64,000 nt of DNA from Actinomadura citrea (GTDB taxonomy: Bacteria; Actinomycetota; Actinomycetes; Streptosporangiales; Streptosporangiaceae), in contig NZ_JACCBT010000001.1 in NCBI RefSeq assembly GCF_013409045.1, positions 2,790,001 through 2,854,000 of the forward strand. The letters are read 5' to 3'. Below are positions 37,104 through 46,224 of this stretch, piece after piece. Numbering within the stretch: position 1 is the first letter of the stretch; every line of letters begins with the position of its first letter. The translations under genes were made by a program, and so were the position numbers. Under the pieces are notes generated by a model. That model saw only the letters and a program-made list of their open reading frames with translations. It made no database searches and was not told the DNA's origin.

Positions 37104-38471
37104 ATGCGCCATGCCGTCCTGTTCAGTGTGTCGTCCGGGGCGGCGGCCTTCGCCGCCGCCCTCACCGTCGCCGGAACGGCCCCCGCGCGGCCCGCGGCCC
37201 ATCAGGCCTCCTCGCTCTCCCTGAGGGGGCCGGCGGGGAGCGGGGGGAGCCCGCACGGCCGCGTGGTCGAGTACCGGGGGCTGCGCGTCCCCGTCCCGGC
37301 CGGCTGGGAGGTGCACCGGCTCGACCGGCATCCGTCCCAGTGCGTCCGCTACGACCGGCACGCGCTCTACCTCGGCAGTCCCGGCCCGCAACCGGACTGC
37401 CCGGCCCGCGCCGTCGGGCGCACCGAGGCCGTCCACATCCAGCCCGCGGGGCGCGGGCGGACCGCGCGGACCGTCGTGCACGCCGACAAGCTCGCCTCGC
37501 TGACCGTGCCGCGGACCGTCGACCACGAGATCCGGCTCACCCTCCCCGAGGCCGGGGTCACGATCACCGGCGTGTACGGCAGGGATCCGGGGACGCTCCA
37601 GCGGATCCTGCGCGGCACCCGGCTCTCCGGCCGGCGGACCGCCGGCCCGTCCAAGCCGGACGTCCACCGGATGGCGACCGCCGTTCCCTCGGCGCCGCCC
37701 GAGGGGACGGCGCCCAGCGGAGGCCCGGTGCCGCCCGCCGCCCCGGTGCCCGCCGAGAGCCCGTCGACCGGCCAGGGGACGGCGCTTGAGCGCCCGTGGG
37801 TGCGCGGCAGGGGGTTCGACACCTGCACGGCCCCGTCCCTGGCGACCATGAGGGCCTGGCGGCCCTCGTTCAAGGTCACCAACATCTACATCGGCGGAGT
37901 GGCGCGCGGATGCGCCCAGCCGAACCTGACCGCGTCGTGGGTGAGGCGGGTGCGGGCCATGGGCTACCGCCTCACCGCCACCTACGTGGGCCTCCAGGCC
38001 CCGTGCGGCGCGCATGCGCAGCGCTTCACCGCCGGAAGCGCCTCCCGGCAGGGCACCCGGGCCGCCGCGGACGCGGCCCGCAGGGCCAGAGCGCTCGGCA
38101 TCCCGGCGGGCAAGCCGCTCTACTACGACATGGAGGCCTACAACCACAGGAAGGGCACCTGCAGGGCCGCCGTCCTCCGGTTCGTCGACAACTGGGTCGA
38201 CCGGCTGAAGACCGAGGGCTACCAGCCGTGCCTCTACAGCAGCGCCAAGTCCGGCATCCGCGACGTGGGACGGTCCTCGCTCAGCAAGCCCTCCTGCGTC
38301 TGGTTCGCCAACTGGGACCGCCGGGCCAAGGTCTACGGCGACCCGTTCGTGCCGGACGCCTGGTGGTCGCCGCACCGCCGCGTCAAGCAGTACCGCGGCG
38401 GGCACCGGGAGACGCACGGCGGGGTGACCCTGAACGTCGACAGCGACATCGCCGACGGGCGCGTTTACTAG
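37104..38471 (+). CDS. Secreted DUF1906 glycoside-hydrolase-like protein
   Basis: A 455-residue protein exported by a Sec signal (MRHAVLFSVSSGAAAFAAALTVAGTAPARPA). A first domain (about residues 55-185) is unassigned. A proline/alanine-rich linker (EGTAPSGGPVPPAAPVPAES) leads to a DUF1906 domain (about 230-455) that starts GRGFDTCTAPSLATMRAW, has YYDMEAYNHRKGTC with the presumed catalytic acidic residues, and ends with VDSDIADGRVY. This family resembles GH25-type cell wall hydrolases. ATG 37104 has GGGGGAG upstream. Confidence 0.8.
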   Translation: MRHAVLFSVSSGAAAFAAALTVAGTAPARPAAHQASSLSLRGPAGSGGSPHGRVVEYRGLRVPVPAGWEVHRLDRHPSQCVRYDRHALYLGSPGPQPDCPARAVGRTEAVHIQPAGRGRTARTVVHADKLASLTVPRTVDHEIRLTLPEAGVTITGVYGRDPGTLQRILRGTRLSGRRTAGPSKPDVHRMATAVPSAPPEGTAPSGGPVPPAAPVPAESPSTGQGTALERPWVRGRGFDTCTAPSLATMRAWRPSFKVTNIYIGGVARGCAQPNLTASWVRRVRAMGYRLTATYVGLQAPCGAHAQRFTAGSASRQGTRAAADAARRARALGIPAGKPLYYDMEAYNHRKGTCRAAVLRFVDNWVDRLKTEGYQPCLYSSAKSGIRDVGRSSLSKPSCVWFANWDRRAKVYGDPFVPDAWWSPHRRVKQYRGGHRETHGGVTLNVDSDIADGRVY

Positions 38472-38637
38472 TTCCTGCTCAGGGGCCCCCGTGCCCTAAG
38501 CTGGGGGCATTCTCCGGCTGCGGCGGTGACCGCGCCGGAGCACATCACCGGGGATCACACTCGCCGCCGCCCGCCGTCGCCGCGGGACGGGGGCACTCAC
38601 TGTTCCCGCCGACCGCCAGCCGGATGGAGAATCTTTC

Positions 38638-40026
38638 ATGGCACGCCGTTCCGATGTGCTGGACACGATCGTCAACCTCGCCAAACGGCGGGGCCTGGTC
38701 TACCCGTCGAGCGAGATCTACGGCGGTCTCCGCGCCTCCTGGGACTACGGCCCCCTCGGCGTCGAGCTGAAGAACAACGTCAAGCGCCAGTGGTGGAAGT
38801 CGATGGTGCAGGGCCGCGACGACGTCGTCGGCCTCGACTCGTGCGTCATCCTGGCGCGCGAGGTCTGGGAGGCCAGCGGCCACGTCCAGGCGTTCGTCGA
38901 CCCGCTCACCGAGTGCCAGTCCTGCCACAAGCGCTTCCGGGCCGACCACCTGGAGGAGGCCTACGAGGAGAAGCACGGCCGCCCGCCCGCGAACGGCCTC
39001 GCCGACATCTCGTGCCCGAACTGCGGCGTGAAGGGCTCGTTCACCGAGCCGAAGATGTTCAACGGCCTGCTCAAGACCTACCTCGGCCCCGTCGAGGACG
39101 AGTCGGGCCTGGCCTACCTGCGTCCCGAGACCGCGCAGGGCATCTTCATCAACTACCTGAACGTCCAGCAGTCCGCGCGCCGCAAGGTGCCGTTCGGCAT
39201 CGGCCAGATCGGCAAGTCGTTCCGCAACGAGATCACGCCCGGCAACTTCATCTTCCGGACCCGCGAGTTCGAGCAGATGGAGATGGAGTTCTTCGTCAAG
39301 CCCGGCAGCGACGAGGACTGGCACCAGTACTGGATCGACGAGCGCATGCAGTGGTACGTCGACCTCGGCATCAGCAAGGAGAACCTGCGGCTGTTCGAGC
39401 ACCCGCAGGAGAAGCTGTCGCACTACTCCAAGCGCACCGTCGACGTGGAGTACCGCTTCGACTTCGTCGGCAGCGAGTGGGGTGAGCTGGAAGGCATCGC
39501 CAACCGCACCGACTACGACCTGACGACGCACTCCAAGGCGTCCGGCGCCGACCTGTCGTTCTTCGACCAGGAGTCCGGCGAGCGGTTCACCCCGTTCGTG
39601 ATCGAGCCCGCGGCGGGCGTCGACCGCTGCACGCTCACCTTCATGATGGACGCCTACGCCGAGGACGAGGCGCCGAACGCCAAGGGCAAGATGGAGAAGC
39701 GCGCCGTCATGCGGCTCGACCGGCGGCTCGCCCCCGTCAAGGTCGCGGTGCTGCCGCTGTCGCGCAACACCGACCTGTCCCCGAAGGCCCGCGACCTCGC
39801 CGCGCAGCTGCGCCGCAACTGGAACGTCGACTTCGACGACGCCGGGGCCATCGGCCGCCGCTACCGGCGCCAGGACGAGATCGGCACCCCGTTCTGCGTC
39901 ACCGTGGACTTCGACACCCTGGAGGACGACGCGGTGACCGTCCGGGAGCGCGACTCGATGAGCCAGGAGCGCATCGCGCTCAGCCAGGTCGAGTCGTTCC
40001 TCGCCGCGCAGCTCGTCGGCTGCTGA
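38638..40026 (+). CDS. glyS: Glycyl-tRNA synthetase
   Basis: A class II homodimeric enzyme that charges tRNA-Gly. It has 462 residues, close to other actinobacterial forms. It starts with [38 protein letters not shown], the classic N-terminal block, followed by a CxxC/CxxC zinc element (CQSCHK and CPNCG), [10 protein letters not shown] (motif 2 region) and [13 protein letters not shown]. The anticodon-binding domain is in the last ~110 residues. An untranslated leader of 166 bases lies upstream, with no T-box visible. Confidence 0.95.
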   Translation: MARRSDVLDTIVNLAKRRGLVYPSSEIYGGLRASWDYGPLGVELKNNVKRQWWKSMVQGRDDVVGLDSCVILAREVWEASGHVQAFVDPLTECQSCHKRFRADHLEEAYEEKHGRPPANGLADISCPNCGVKGSFTEPKMFNGLLKTYLGPVEDESGLAYLRPETAQGIFINYLNVQQSARRKVPFGIGQIGKSFRNEITPGNFIFRTREFEQMEMEFFVKPGSDEDWHQYWIDERMQWYVDLGISKENLRLFEHPQEKLSHYSKRTVDVEYRFDFVGSEWGELEGIANRTDYDLTTHSKASGADLSFFDQESGERFTPFVIEPAAGVDRCTLTFMMDAYAEDEAPNAKGKMEKRAVMRLDRRLAPVKVAVLPLSRNTDLSPKARDLAAQLRRNWNVDFDDAGAIGRRYRRQDEIGTPFCVTVDFDTLEDDAVTVRERDSMSQERIALSQVESFLAAQLVGC

Positions 40027-40059
40027 CCCGGCTCCGGGCGACGCCCCGGTGACGACGTG

Positions 40060-40089
40060 ACGGGCCGCCCCCGCGTGGGGGCGGCCCGT
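40060..40089. terminator. Terminator after glyS
   Basis: Perfect 13-bp stem (ACGGGCCGCCCCC and complement) with a GCGT loop, 33 bases past the glyS stop. It may also end transcripts of the convergent gene at 40155. Confidence 0.82.
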
Positions 40090-40154
40090 ACCGTTCCGGG
40101 AGCGCGTCGTGGGAGGGCTTGCCGTCTCCTCGGGAGCTCCGTTCCAGCCTCCGG

Positions 40155-40832
40155 TCAGCCGGTGACGTAGAGGGACTGGTTGAAGGTGCCGGATCCTGCG
40201 ACGGTCTCGCCGCGCAGCGCGTACGTGGCGGTGACGCCGGCGGTGGACGGGCAGAGGAAGCTGCTGCCCGACTGCTTGTTGACGGTGGCGTTCTGCACGC
40301 CGACCTGCGCCTCGCCGCTGCTGGTGACGGGCCGCGAGGCGTTGTCGCCGTTGTAGCCGTTGGCGGTGAGGTTGCCGCCGAACACGCAGGTGATGCCGCC
40401 GAGGATGTTGATCACGGCCTTCACCTTGAAGTTGGCGATCGTGACGGTGGCGTCCCGGCCGCCGGTGTGTCCGGCGTCGAAGGTGACGTTGCCGCCCGTC
40501 CACGGCAGGTTCTGCGCGGTGATCGTCGCGCTGGTGCTGCCGCTGCAGGCGCCGCCGCCGTCGCCGGTGAAGGTGGCGGCGCTGACGTTCAGCGCGCTGC
40601 CGTCGGAGTTGATGGAGCCGGTCATCGTCGACTGGCTGCAGGAGCCGCTGCCGAGCGAGCTGCTGACCGTCGCTGTGCCGAGCAGTGAGGCCTGCACTCT
40701 GCCGGAGTAGGCGGCGGCCGTGGCCGAGCCCTTGCGGATGGTCGTGCCCGCGGCGTACGCGGGGGCGACCCCCGCGGCGAGGACGGCCAGTGCGGCGCTC
40801 CCGACGATCGCGGTCTGTCTGATTCGTGCCAC
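40155..40832 (-). CDS. Secreted protein of unknown function, Thr/Ser/Gly-rich
   Basis: A 225-residue protein with a signal peptide (ARIRQTAIVGSAALAVLAAGVAPAYA, cut near residue 27). The mature part is rich in S, T, G and A and has four or more cysteines (GSCSQ, GGACSGS, ITCVFGG, FLCPSTAG) that could pair in two disulfides. Its beta-strand-like alternation suggests a compact extracellular domain. No motif is recognisable. The GTG at 40832 has AGGAG upstream; longer frames lack a signal peptide. Confidence 0.7.
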   Translation of the reverse strand: MARIRQTAIVGSAALAVLAAGVAPAYAAGTTIRKGSATAAAYSGRVQASLLGTATVSSSLGSGSCSQSTMTGSINSDGSALNVSAATFTGDGGGACSGSTSATITAQNLPWTGGNVTFDAGHTGGRDATVTIANFKVKAVINILGGITCVFGGNLTANGYNGDNASRPVTSSGEAQVGVQNATVNKQSGSSFLCPSTAGVTATYALRGETVAGSGTFNQSLYVTG

Positions 40833-41133
40833 CGGAGACTCCTCTGTCCGGTTCGGGGTGGGCATACGCGAAAGTAATTCACATAAATGGCGCGGGCAAT
40901 GGTGGGCGGCCGGCTGCGGCCTGGCCAGATCGGGACACCCGCCAGTGTCTGCTGGTAAGCCCATACGGCCGGGGGCGGGCCAGGTCTTTGTCACGCCCGC
41001 CCGCCTTGACGGACGCGCCCGCGCGGGAAACGCCTGCTGAGCCCGGACGGCGGCGCCGGCCCCGCGAACGTGGGCTAGGTTGGCGGGAACCGTCGGGCGA
41101 GCGAACCGCCGGCGATCCGGGGAGGAGGGCGGA
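40833..41133. other. Non-coding stretch of about 300 bp
   Basis: It holds the leader of the leftward secreted-protein gene (an AT-richer patch with TAATTCACATAAATGG around 40872-40888) and the upstream region of the next rightward gene. I see no further gene, hairpin or repeat. Confidence 0.5.
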
Positions 41134-41574
41134 ATGGGCGACGCGCACCGTCCCGCCTCCCGGCGGCCCGTCGCGCGGCTGCTCGTCGTCGTGCTCGGCC
41201 TTCTCGGCTTCGTCGCCGGACCGGTCGGGGCGGGCATGCCGGCCGGGGGCACGCCGGGCCGGACGTCCTCCACCGGCACGATCTCCGGCGTCCGGATCGG
41301 GGCGGTGCCCCAGGGGCCGGCCCGCACCCGGATCACCACCAAGACGCGCACGGCCGGACGCACGCAGACCGCCATCGCCGCCACCGCGCTCCACGCGGCG
41401 GGGGCGGCGGCGCCGTACTCCCAGCCCGAGCACGCGACGCCCCCCGCGTCCGGCGCCGAGGTCCGCCCGCCGTCCGGACGCCTCGTCCGGGCCGCCTCCG
41501 CGCACATCGCGCCCGAAATCGCGCCGCGGGGTGCCCCGCGCGGCCGCGCCCCGCCCGCCTCCACAGGGATCTGA
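41134..41574 (+). CDS. Hypothetical small exported or membrane-anchored protein
   Basis: A 146-residue protein starting MGDAHRPASRRPVARLLVVVLGLLGFVAGPVGAG, an N-terminal signal or anchor. The remainder is alanine-, threonine- and proline-rich with no motif. GGGGAGGAGGGCGG before the ATG is a fair ribosome binding site. It lies 64 bases upstream of secDF in the same direction. The coding bias fits a real gene, but the low-complexity body keeps confidence moderate. Confidence 0.45.
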   Translation: MGDAHRPASRRPVARLLVVVLGLLGFVAGPVGAGMPAGGTPGRTSSTGTISGVRIGAVPQGPARTRITTKTRTAGRTQTAIAATALHAAGAAAPYSQPEHATPPASGAEVRPPSGRLVRAASAHIAPEIAPRGAPRGRAPPASTGI

Positions 41575-41590
41575 GCTCTCTGTCCCCGGT

Positions 41591-41610
41591 GCCGCACGCC
41601 GACGTGCGGC
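41591..41610. terminator. Hairpin between the 41134-41574 gene and secDF
   Basis: GCCGCACG and CGTGCGGC pair around CCGA, starting 17 bases past the upstream stop and ending 28 bases before the secDF start. Confidence 0.5.
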
Positions 41611-41637
41611 GCCGAAGTCCCTGCGTGGAGGTTCCCC

Positions 41638-43908
41638 TTGACTCGCGCCAACGTGGTGCGGGCGGTACTGGCGTTCGCCGTGCTCGCCACATCGTTCTAC
41701 TTCGCCTGGTCCAAACCCGCCCGCCTCGGCCTCGACCTCCGCGGCGGCACCCAGATCGTCCTGGAGACGCAGGACTCCCCGGCCGTGAAGGCCGACCGGG
41801 AGTCCACCGACCGCGCCCGCGAGGTGCTGCACCGGCGCGTCGACGCGCTCGGGGTCGCCGAGTCGTCCATCACCCGGTCCGGGGACCGGCGGCTGATCGT
41901 CGAGCTGCCGGACGTCCAGGACCCGACCCGCGCCGCCGCGGCCATCGGCAAGACGGCGCAGCTCACGGCCCACCCGGTGCTGGCCAATGCCGGCACGCCG
42001 GCGCAGGGGCAGCAGCTGATCCCCGACGAGAGCGGGCAGCAGATCCTGATCGGCCCCGCGGCGCTCACCGGCGCCGGGATCGGCTCGGCGGGCGCCTCCT
42101 ACGACCCGCAGAACCTCGGCGGCTGGGCCGTCGACGTCCGGTTCAAGGGCGGCGGGGGCGACACCTGGGAGCGGCTGACCGCCAAGGCCGCCTGTGCGGC
42201 CGGCGACGAGCGCCGCGTCGCCATCGTGCTGGACGGCAAGGTGATCTCCTCGCCCCAGGTCACCGAGAGCGTCGCCTGCGGCGTCGGCATCACCGGCGGC
42301 TCCACCCAGATCACGGGGGACTTCAGCCCTGCCGAGGCCAAGGACCTCGCGGCGCTCATCCAGGGCGGCTCGCTGCCCGTCCCCGTGAAGATCATCGAAC
42401 AGCGGGTGGTCGGCCCGACGCTCGGCGACGAGGCGATCGACGCCAGCGCCCGCGCCGCCGTCATCGGCATCGTCCTCACCGGCCTGTTCATCGTGGCCGT
42501 CTACCGCCTGGCGGGCCTGCTCGCCACGGTCGCGCTCGCCGGGTACGCGCTGATCTCCTACGGCGCCCTCGTCGCGGTCGGCGCCACCCTGACGCTGCCG
42601 GGGCTCGCCGGGTTCGTCCTGGCCATCGGCATGGCGATCGACGCCAACGTGCTGGCCTTCGAACGCGCGAGAGAGGAGCGCGCCGCGGCGCCGGGGCGCA
42701 GCGCGCGGACGGCGCTGGCCGTCGGGTTCACCAAGGCGTGGTCGGCGATCGCCGACTCGGCCGCCACCACCGTGCTGGCCGCCGGCCTGCTGTTCTTCCT
42801 GGCCTCCGGGCCGGTGCGGGGCTTCGGCGTCACGCTGATCATCGGCGTGCTGGGCTCCCTCGTCTCCGCGATGCTGCTGAGCCGGGTCCTCACCGACGCC
42901 GCCGCCGCGCGCATGCCCCGGCTCAGCAAGGGCAGGGCGGGCGGTATCGGCGGCGCCGGCCGCATCCGGCGGTGGCTGGAGGAGAGCGGCCCCGACCTGA
43001 TGAGGCGCAGCCGCCTGTGGCTCGGCGTCTCCGCGCTCGCCGTCGTCCTCGCCGTCACGGGGATCTTCGCCCGCGGCCTGAACTTCGGCGTGGAGTTCAC
43101 CGGCGGCCGCCTGGTCGAGTACTCCACCTCCCGGCACGTCGACATCGACACCGCCCGCGCCGCCGTCGCCGACGCGGGGTTCCCGCGCGCCGTCGTCCAG
43201 ACCTCGGGGAAGGACGACATCTCGGTCCGGACGGCCGATGTGAGCAACGCGGAGGAGAAGCGCATCCAGGACGCCCTCGCGAAGGAGGGCGGCGGCGCCG
43301 CCAAGCAGCGCGACGAGCTGATCGGCCCCAGCCTCGGCGACGAGTTGCGGACCAAGGCCCTCATCGCCCTCGGCGTGGCCCTGCTGGCCCAGCTCGCCTA
43401 CCTGACGATCCGGTTCCGCTGGACGTTCGCGGCGGGCTCCGTGATCGCCATGTTCCACGACATCGCGATCGTCACCGGGATCTTCGCCTGGCTGGGCAAG
43501 CCGATCGACGGCGTGTTCCTCGCCGCGCTGCTCACGATCATCGGCTACTCGGTGAACGACTCGGTCGTGGTGTTCGACCGCGTCCGGGAGTTGTGGACCG
43601 CGAACCCCAGGGGCCGCTTCGCCGACATCGCGAACCGGGGCACGCTGCAGACGGTCCCACGAACGATCAACACCGGCGTGGGCGCCCTGTTCATCCTGGC
43701 GGCGCTGGCCGTCCTCGGCGGCGACTCCCTCACGGACTTCGCCATCGCGCTCCTGATCGGGATCGTCGTCGGCACCTACTCCAGCGTCTTCACCGCGACG
43801 CCGCTGGCGGTCGTCCTGGAACGCCACACCAAGACCCCGCCGCCCCAGCGCAAGCAGAACCCCGGACCGGTCCGCCGCACCCCCGACAACTCAGGCGCAG
43901 TCGTCTGA
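41638..43908 (+). CDS. secDF: Fused protein translocase SecDF
   Basis: A 756-residue fusion of SecD and SecF, the proton-driven factors that help secretion through SecYEG. The SecD half (about residues 1-425) has GLDLRGGTQIVL (D1), a P1 periplasmic domain with IDG/GGSTQITGDFSPAEAKDLAAL, and six membrane segments with ALAIGMAIDANVLAFERAREE. The SecF half (about 455-745) has LGVEFTGGRLVEY and IIGYSVNDSVVVFDRVRE. TTG start with GGAGG upstream. Actinomycetes usually carry separate secD and secF near yajC; this fusion is likely an extra copy. Confidence 0.9.
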   Translation: MTRANVVRAVLAFAVLATSFYFAWSKPARLGLDLRGGTQIVLETQDSPAVKADRESTDRAREVLHRRVDALGVAESSITRSGDRRLIVELPDVQDPTRAAAAIGKTAQLTAHPVLANAGTPAQGQQLIPDESGQQILIGPAALTGAGIGSAGASYDPQNLGGWAVDVRFKGGGGDTWERLTAKAACAAGDERRVAIVLDGKVISSPQVTESVACGVGITGGSTQITGDFSPAEAKDLAALIQGGSLPVPVKIIEQRVVGPTLGDEAIDASARAAVIGIVLTGLFIVAVYRLAGLLATVALAGYALISYGALVAVGATLTLPGLAGFVLAIGMAIDANVLAFERAREERAAAPGRSARTALAVGFTKAWSAIADSAATTVLAAGLLFFLASGPVRGFGVTLIIGVLGSLVSAMLLSRVLTDAAAARMPRLSKGRAGGIGGAGRIRRWLEESGPDLMRRSRLWLGVSALAVVLAVTGIFARGLNFGVEFTGGRLVEYSTSRHVDIDTARAAVADAGFPRAVVQTSGKDDISVRTADVSNAEEKRIQDALAKEGGGAAKQRDELIGPSLGDELRTKALIALGVALLAQLAYLTIRFRWTFAAGSVIAMFHDIAIVTGIFAWLGKPIDGVFLAALLTIIGYSVNDSVVVFDRVRELWTANPRGRFADIANRGTLQTVPRTINTGVGALFILAALAVLGGDSLTDFAIALLIGIVVGTYSSVFTATPLAVVLERHTKTPPPQRKQNPGPVRRTPDNSGAVV

Positions 43909-43920
43909 CCCACCCGACCC

Positions 43921-43946
43921 GCCGTGCTCGCCGCGCCGAGCACGGC
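43921..43946 (+). terminator. Terminator after secDF
   Basis: GCCGTGCTCG and its exact complement (10 bp) around CCGCGC, 13 bases past the secDF stop. Confidence 0.75.
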
Positions 43947-43970
43947 TCCGCCTAGTCGTGATCAAGGAAT

Positions 43971-43999
43971 CCCGTGGCCGGGGACGGCCCGGCCACGGG
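43971..43999 (-). terminator. Terminator after the GH15 gene
   Basis: CCCGTGGCCGGG and complement (12 bp) with a 5-base loop, 10 bases past the GH15 stop on its strand; a second, separate hairpin serves secDF. Confidence 0.78.
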
Positions 44000-44008
44000 T
44001 CCGGGGGG

Positions 44009-45919
44009 TCAGGCGAGGGGCGGCTGGTCCGTGGGGTTCTCCGCCCTGATCACCTGCATGACGGCGTTGATCAGCGCAAGGTGGGTGAACGCCTGGGGGA
44101 AGTTGCCGAGGTGCCGGCCGGTGTGCGGGTCGATCTCCTCGGCGTACAGCTGCAGCGGGCTCGCGTAGGACAGCAGCTTCTCGCACAGGGCGCGGGCCCG
44201 CTCCAGCTCGCCGACCATCACCAGGGTGCTGACCAGCCAGAAGGAGCAGATCGTGAAGGTGCCCTCGTCCGACTCGAACCCGTCGTCGGTCTCCGCCGCG
44301 CGGTAGCGCAGGACGAGGTCGTCCTCCGACAGTTCGTCGGCGATGGCGAGGACGGTCTCCCGGACGCGCTTGTCGTCGGCGGGCAGGAAGCCCAGCAGCG
44401 GGATCAGCAGCGCCGAGGCGTCGAGGGCCGTCGCGCCGTAGTGGGCGGTGAAGACGCCGCGCTCGTCCAGCGCGTTGGCGAGCACGTCGGCGTGGATCTC
44501 GTCGGCCGCCGCCTGCCAGCGGCGCGCCCGCTCCTGGTCGCCGCGGATGCGGGCGAGCCGCGCCCCGCGGTCGGCCGCGACCCAGCAGAACACCTTGGAG
44601 GAGGTGAAGTGCTGCGGCTCGCCGCGCACCTCCCACATGCCGCAGTCGGGCGTCCGCCAGTTGGCGAGGGCGTCCTCGACCTGCTTGACGACGATCTTCC
44701 ACAGCCGGTCGTCGAGCCGGTCCCGCTTGCGCACGAACAGGTAGATGGAGCCGATGATCGCGCCCCACACGTCGTGCTGCGCCTGCATGTACGCCTCGTT
44801 GCCGATGCGCACGGGGCGGGCGTTGTCGTAGCCGGTGAGGTGGTCGAGCGTGGACTCGGGCAGCTCCTCGCGCCCGTCCAGCCCGTACATGATCTGCAGC
44901 TTGCCCTCGGCGGCCTCGGCGACGTCGGTGATGAAGTAGAAGAAGTCGTTGGCCTCCCAGTCGTAGCCGAGCGTGTAGAACGCCCAGAGGGCCATCGTGG
45001 AGTCGCGGATCCAGGTGTAGCGGTAGTCCCAGTTCCGGTCGCCGCCCGGCGTCTCCGGCAGCGACGTCGTCGCCGCGGCCGCGACCGCGCCGGACGGGGC
45101 GAACGTCAGGCCCTTCAGGGTCAGCGCGCTGCGCTGCAGGTGGCTGCGCCACGGGTGGTCGGGGAACCGGCCCCGGTCCAGCCAGTGCTGCCAGTGGTGG
45201 ACGGTCCAGACGAGCCGGTCCTGCGCCTCCTCCCACGACGAGGGCGCCGCGTGCTCGCTCCAGGACAGTGCCACGAACCGGGACTCGCCCTGCTTCAGCA
45301 GCGTCCGGGACGTGGCGAGCGACCCCTCGAACCCGACGTTCATGTCGGTGGTGAGCCGCAGGCCGACGCCGTTGCCGCGCGCGACGGCCTCGTGGTACCC
45401 GGAGCCGGTGTGCTCCCAGCGCGCGGGCGTCTGCCCGTAGTCGAACACCGGCATGCAGTCGAGCCGGACCTGCACCTGCCCGTTCACGCACCGGACCATC
45501 CGCAGCAGGACGTGGTCGGCGTCGTAGTCGGTGGGCGCCCTGCGGTGCGTGTGGGACCGTTCCGTCTCGTGGTGCCAGGGGCCCATGAGCAGCGCGTCCG
45601 TCACGACGAGCCAGCCGCCGTGCACCCACCAGGTGGTCTCCATCACCATGGTCCCCGGGATGTAGCGCTGCGCGGCGGGCACCTCCACGCCCGCCGGGCC
45701 GACCCGGAAGTATCCGGCGTCGCGGTCCAGGATGGAGCCGAACACGCTGGGCGAGTCCATCCTCGGCAGGCACATCCACTCGATGTTGCCGCTCGGTGCG
45801 ACCAGGGCGGTCGTCTCGCAGTCGGACAGGAACCCGAAATCGGCGATGGGGGCGAACGGATCTCCCGCCCGGCCGCCGGCGACCTTCGGCCTCACAACGT
45901 CACCTCCTTGATTCATCAT
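44009..45919 (-). CDS. Glycoside hydrolase family 15 protein (trehalase/glucoamylase-like)
   Basis: A 636-residue enzyme with the GH15 layout: an N-terminal beta-sandwich domain, then an (alpha/alpha)6 barrel. The signature GDRNWDYRYTWIRDS lies about residue 300, and a later catalytic acid region is VFTAHYGATALDAS...FESDEGTFTICSFWLV. No signal peptide, so cytoplasmic. Mycobacterial-type GH15 members with this layout are trehalases; glucoamylase activity is the alternative. It is transcribed alone and has its own terminator. Confidence 0.85.
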   Translation of the reverse strand: MMNQGGDVVRPKVAGGRAGDPFAPIADFGFLSDCETTALVAPSGNIEWMCLPRMDSPSVFGSILDRDAGYFRVGPAGVEVPAAQRYIPGTMVMETTWWVHGGWLVVTDALLMGPWHHETERSHTHRRAPTDYDADHVLLRMVRCVNGQVQVRLDCMPVFDYGQTPARWEHTGSGYHEAVARGNGVGLRLTTDMNVGFEGSLATSRTLLKQGESRFVALSWSEHAAPSSWEEAQDRLVWTVHHWQHWLDRGRFPDHPWRSHLQRSALTLKGLTFAPSGAVAAAATTSLPETPGGDRNWDYRYTWIRDSTMALWAFYTLGYDWEANDFFYFITDVAEAAEGKLQIMYGLDGREELPESTLDHLTGYDNARPVRIGNEAYMQAQHDVWGAIIGSIYLFVRKRDRLDDRLWKIVVKQVEDALANWRTPDCGMWEVRGEPQHFTSSKVFCWVAADRGARLARIRGDQERARRWQAAADEIHADVLANALDERGVFTAHYGATALDASALLIPLLGFLPADDKRVRETVLAIADELSEDDLVLRYRAAETDDGFESDEGTFTICSFWLVSTLVMVGELERARALCEKLLSYASPLQLYAEEIDPHTGRHLGNFPQAFTHLALINAVMQVIRAENPTDQPPLA

Positions 45920-46224
45920 TCCCTCTCACGCGCGATGGGCATGTCTTGGGTACGGGCCGCCTCCCCGGGACGGGGCGCCCGGGTAGTGCGGTTTATTGCG
46001 GTGTGTCGCTGGTCTCCCTAGTGGAATAGACCACTATCTGCAGTCTGAGCTGGGATAACTCCCCTCGGCGCACCGGGCGCCGAGCAAGGCTCGTGTTCGC
46101 GGGTACAGTCCCGGCAAACAGGGCAGCGGACCCGCCGCCGCCTGGGGTGATGCGATGCCGCGCGCCCCGCGGAGGCGGGCCCGGAACTGCCACTGGGTGG
46201 AACCGGAGCGAGAAGGAGCTCCCC
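45920..46224. other. 305-bp stretch before ppdK
   Basis: It holds the promoter regions of the divergent GH15 and ppdK genes. The inverted repeat TAGTGG-AATAGA-CCACTA (46019-46036) lies about 190 bases before the ppdK start. No gene was seen. Confidence 0.5.
46019..46036. promoter_or_regulatory. 6-6-6 inverted repeat upstream of ppdK
   Basis: TAGTGG and CCACTA are perfect complements with a 6-base spacer. Its size fits a dimeric repressor operator. The binding protein is unknown. Confidence 0.4.

Noticed and set aside
38472..38637. Possible T-box riboswitch in the glyS leader
   Set aside because: There are hairpins but no T-box-like conserved AGGGTGG motif followed by an antiterminator; only 166 bases are present.
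40155..41690. 511-residue frame including the secreted-protein gene
   Set aside because: Only the part from GTG 40832 has a ribosome site and a signal peptide; the remainder is a shadow of the region between secDF and the upstream gene.
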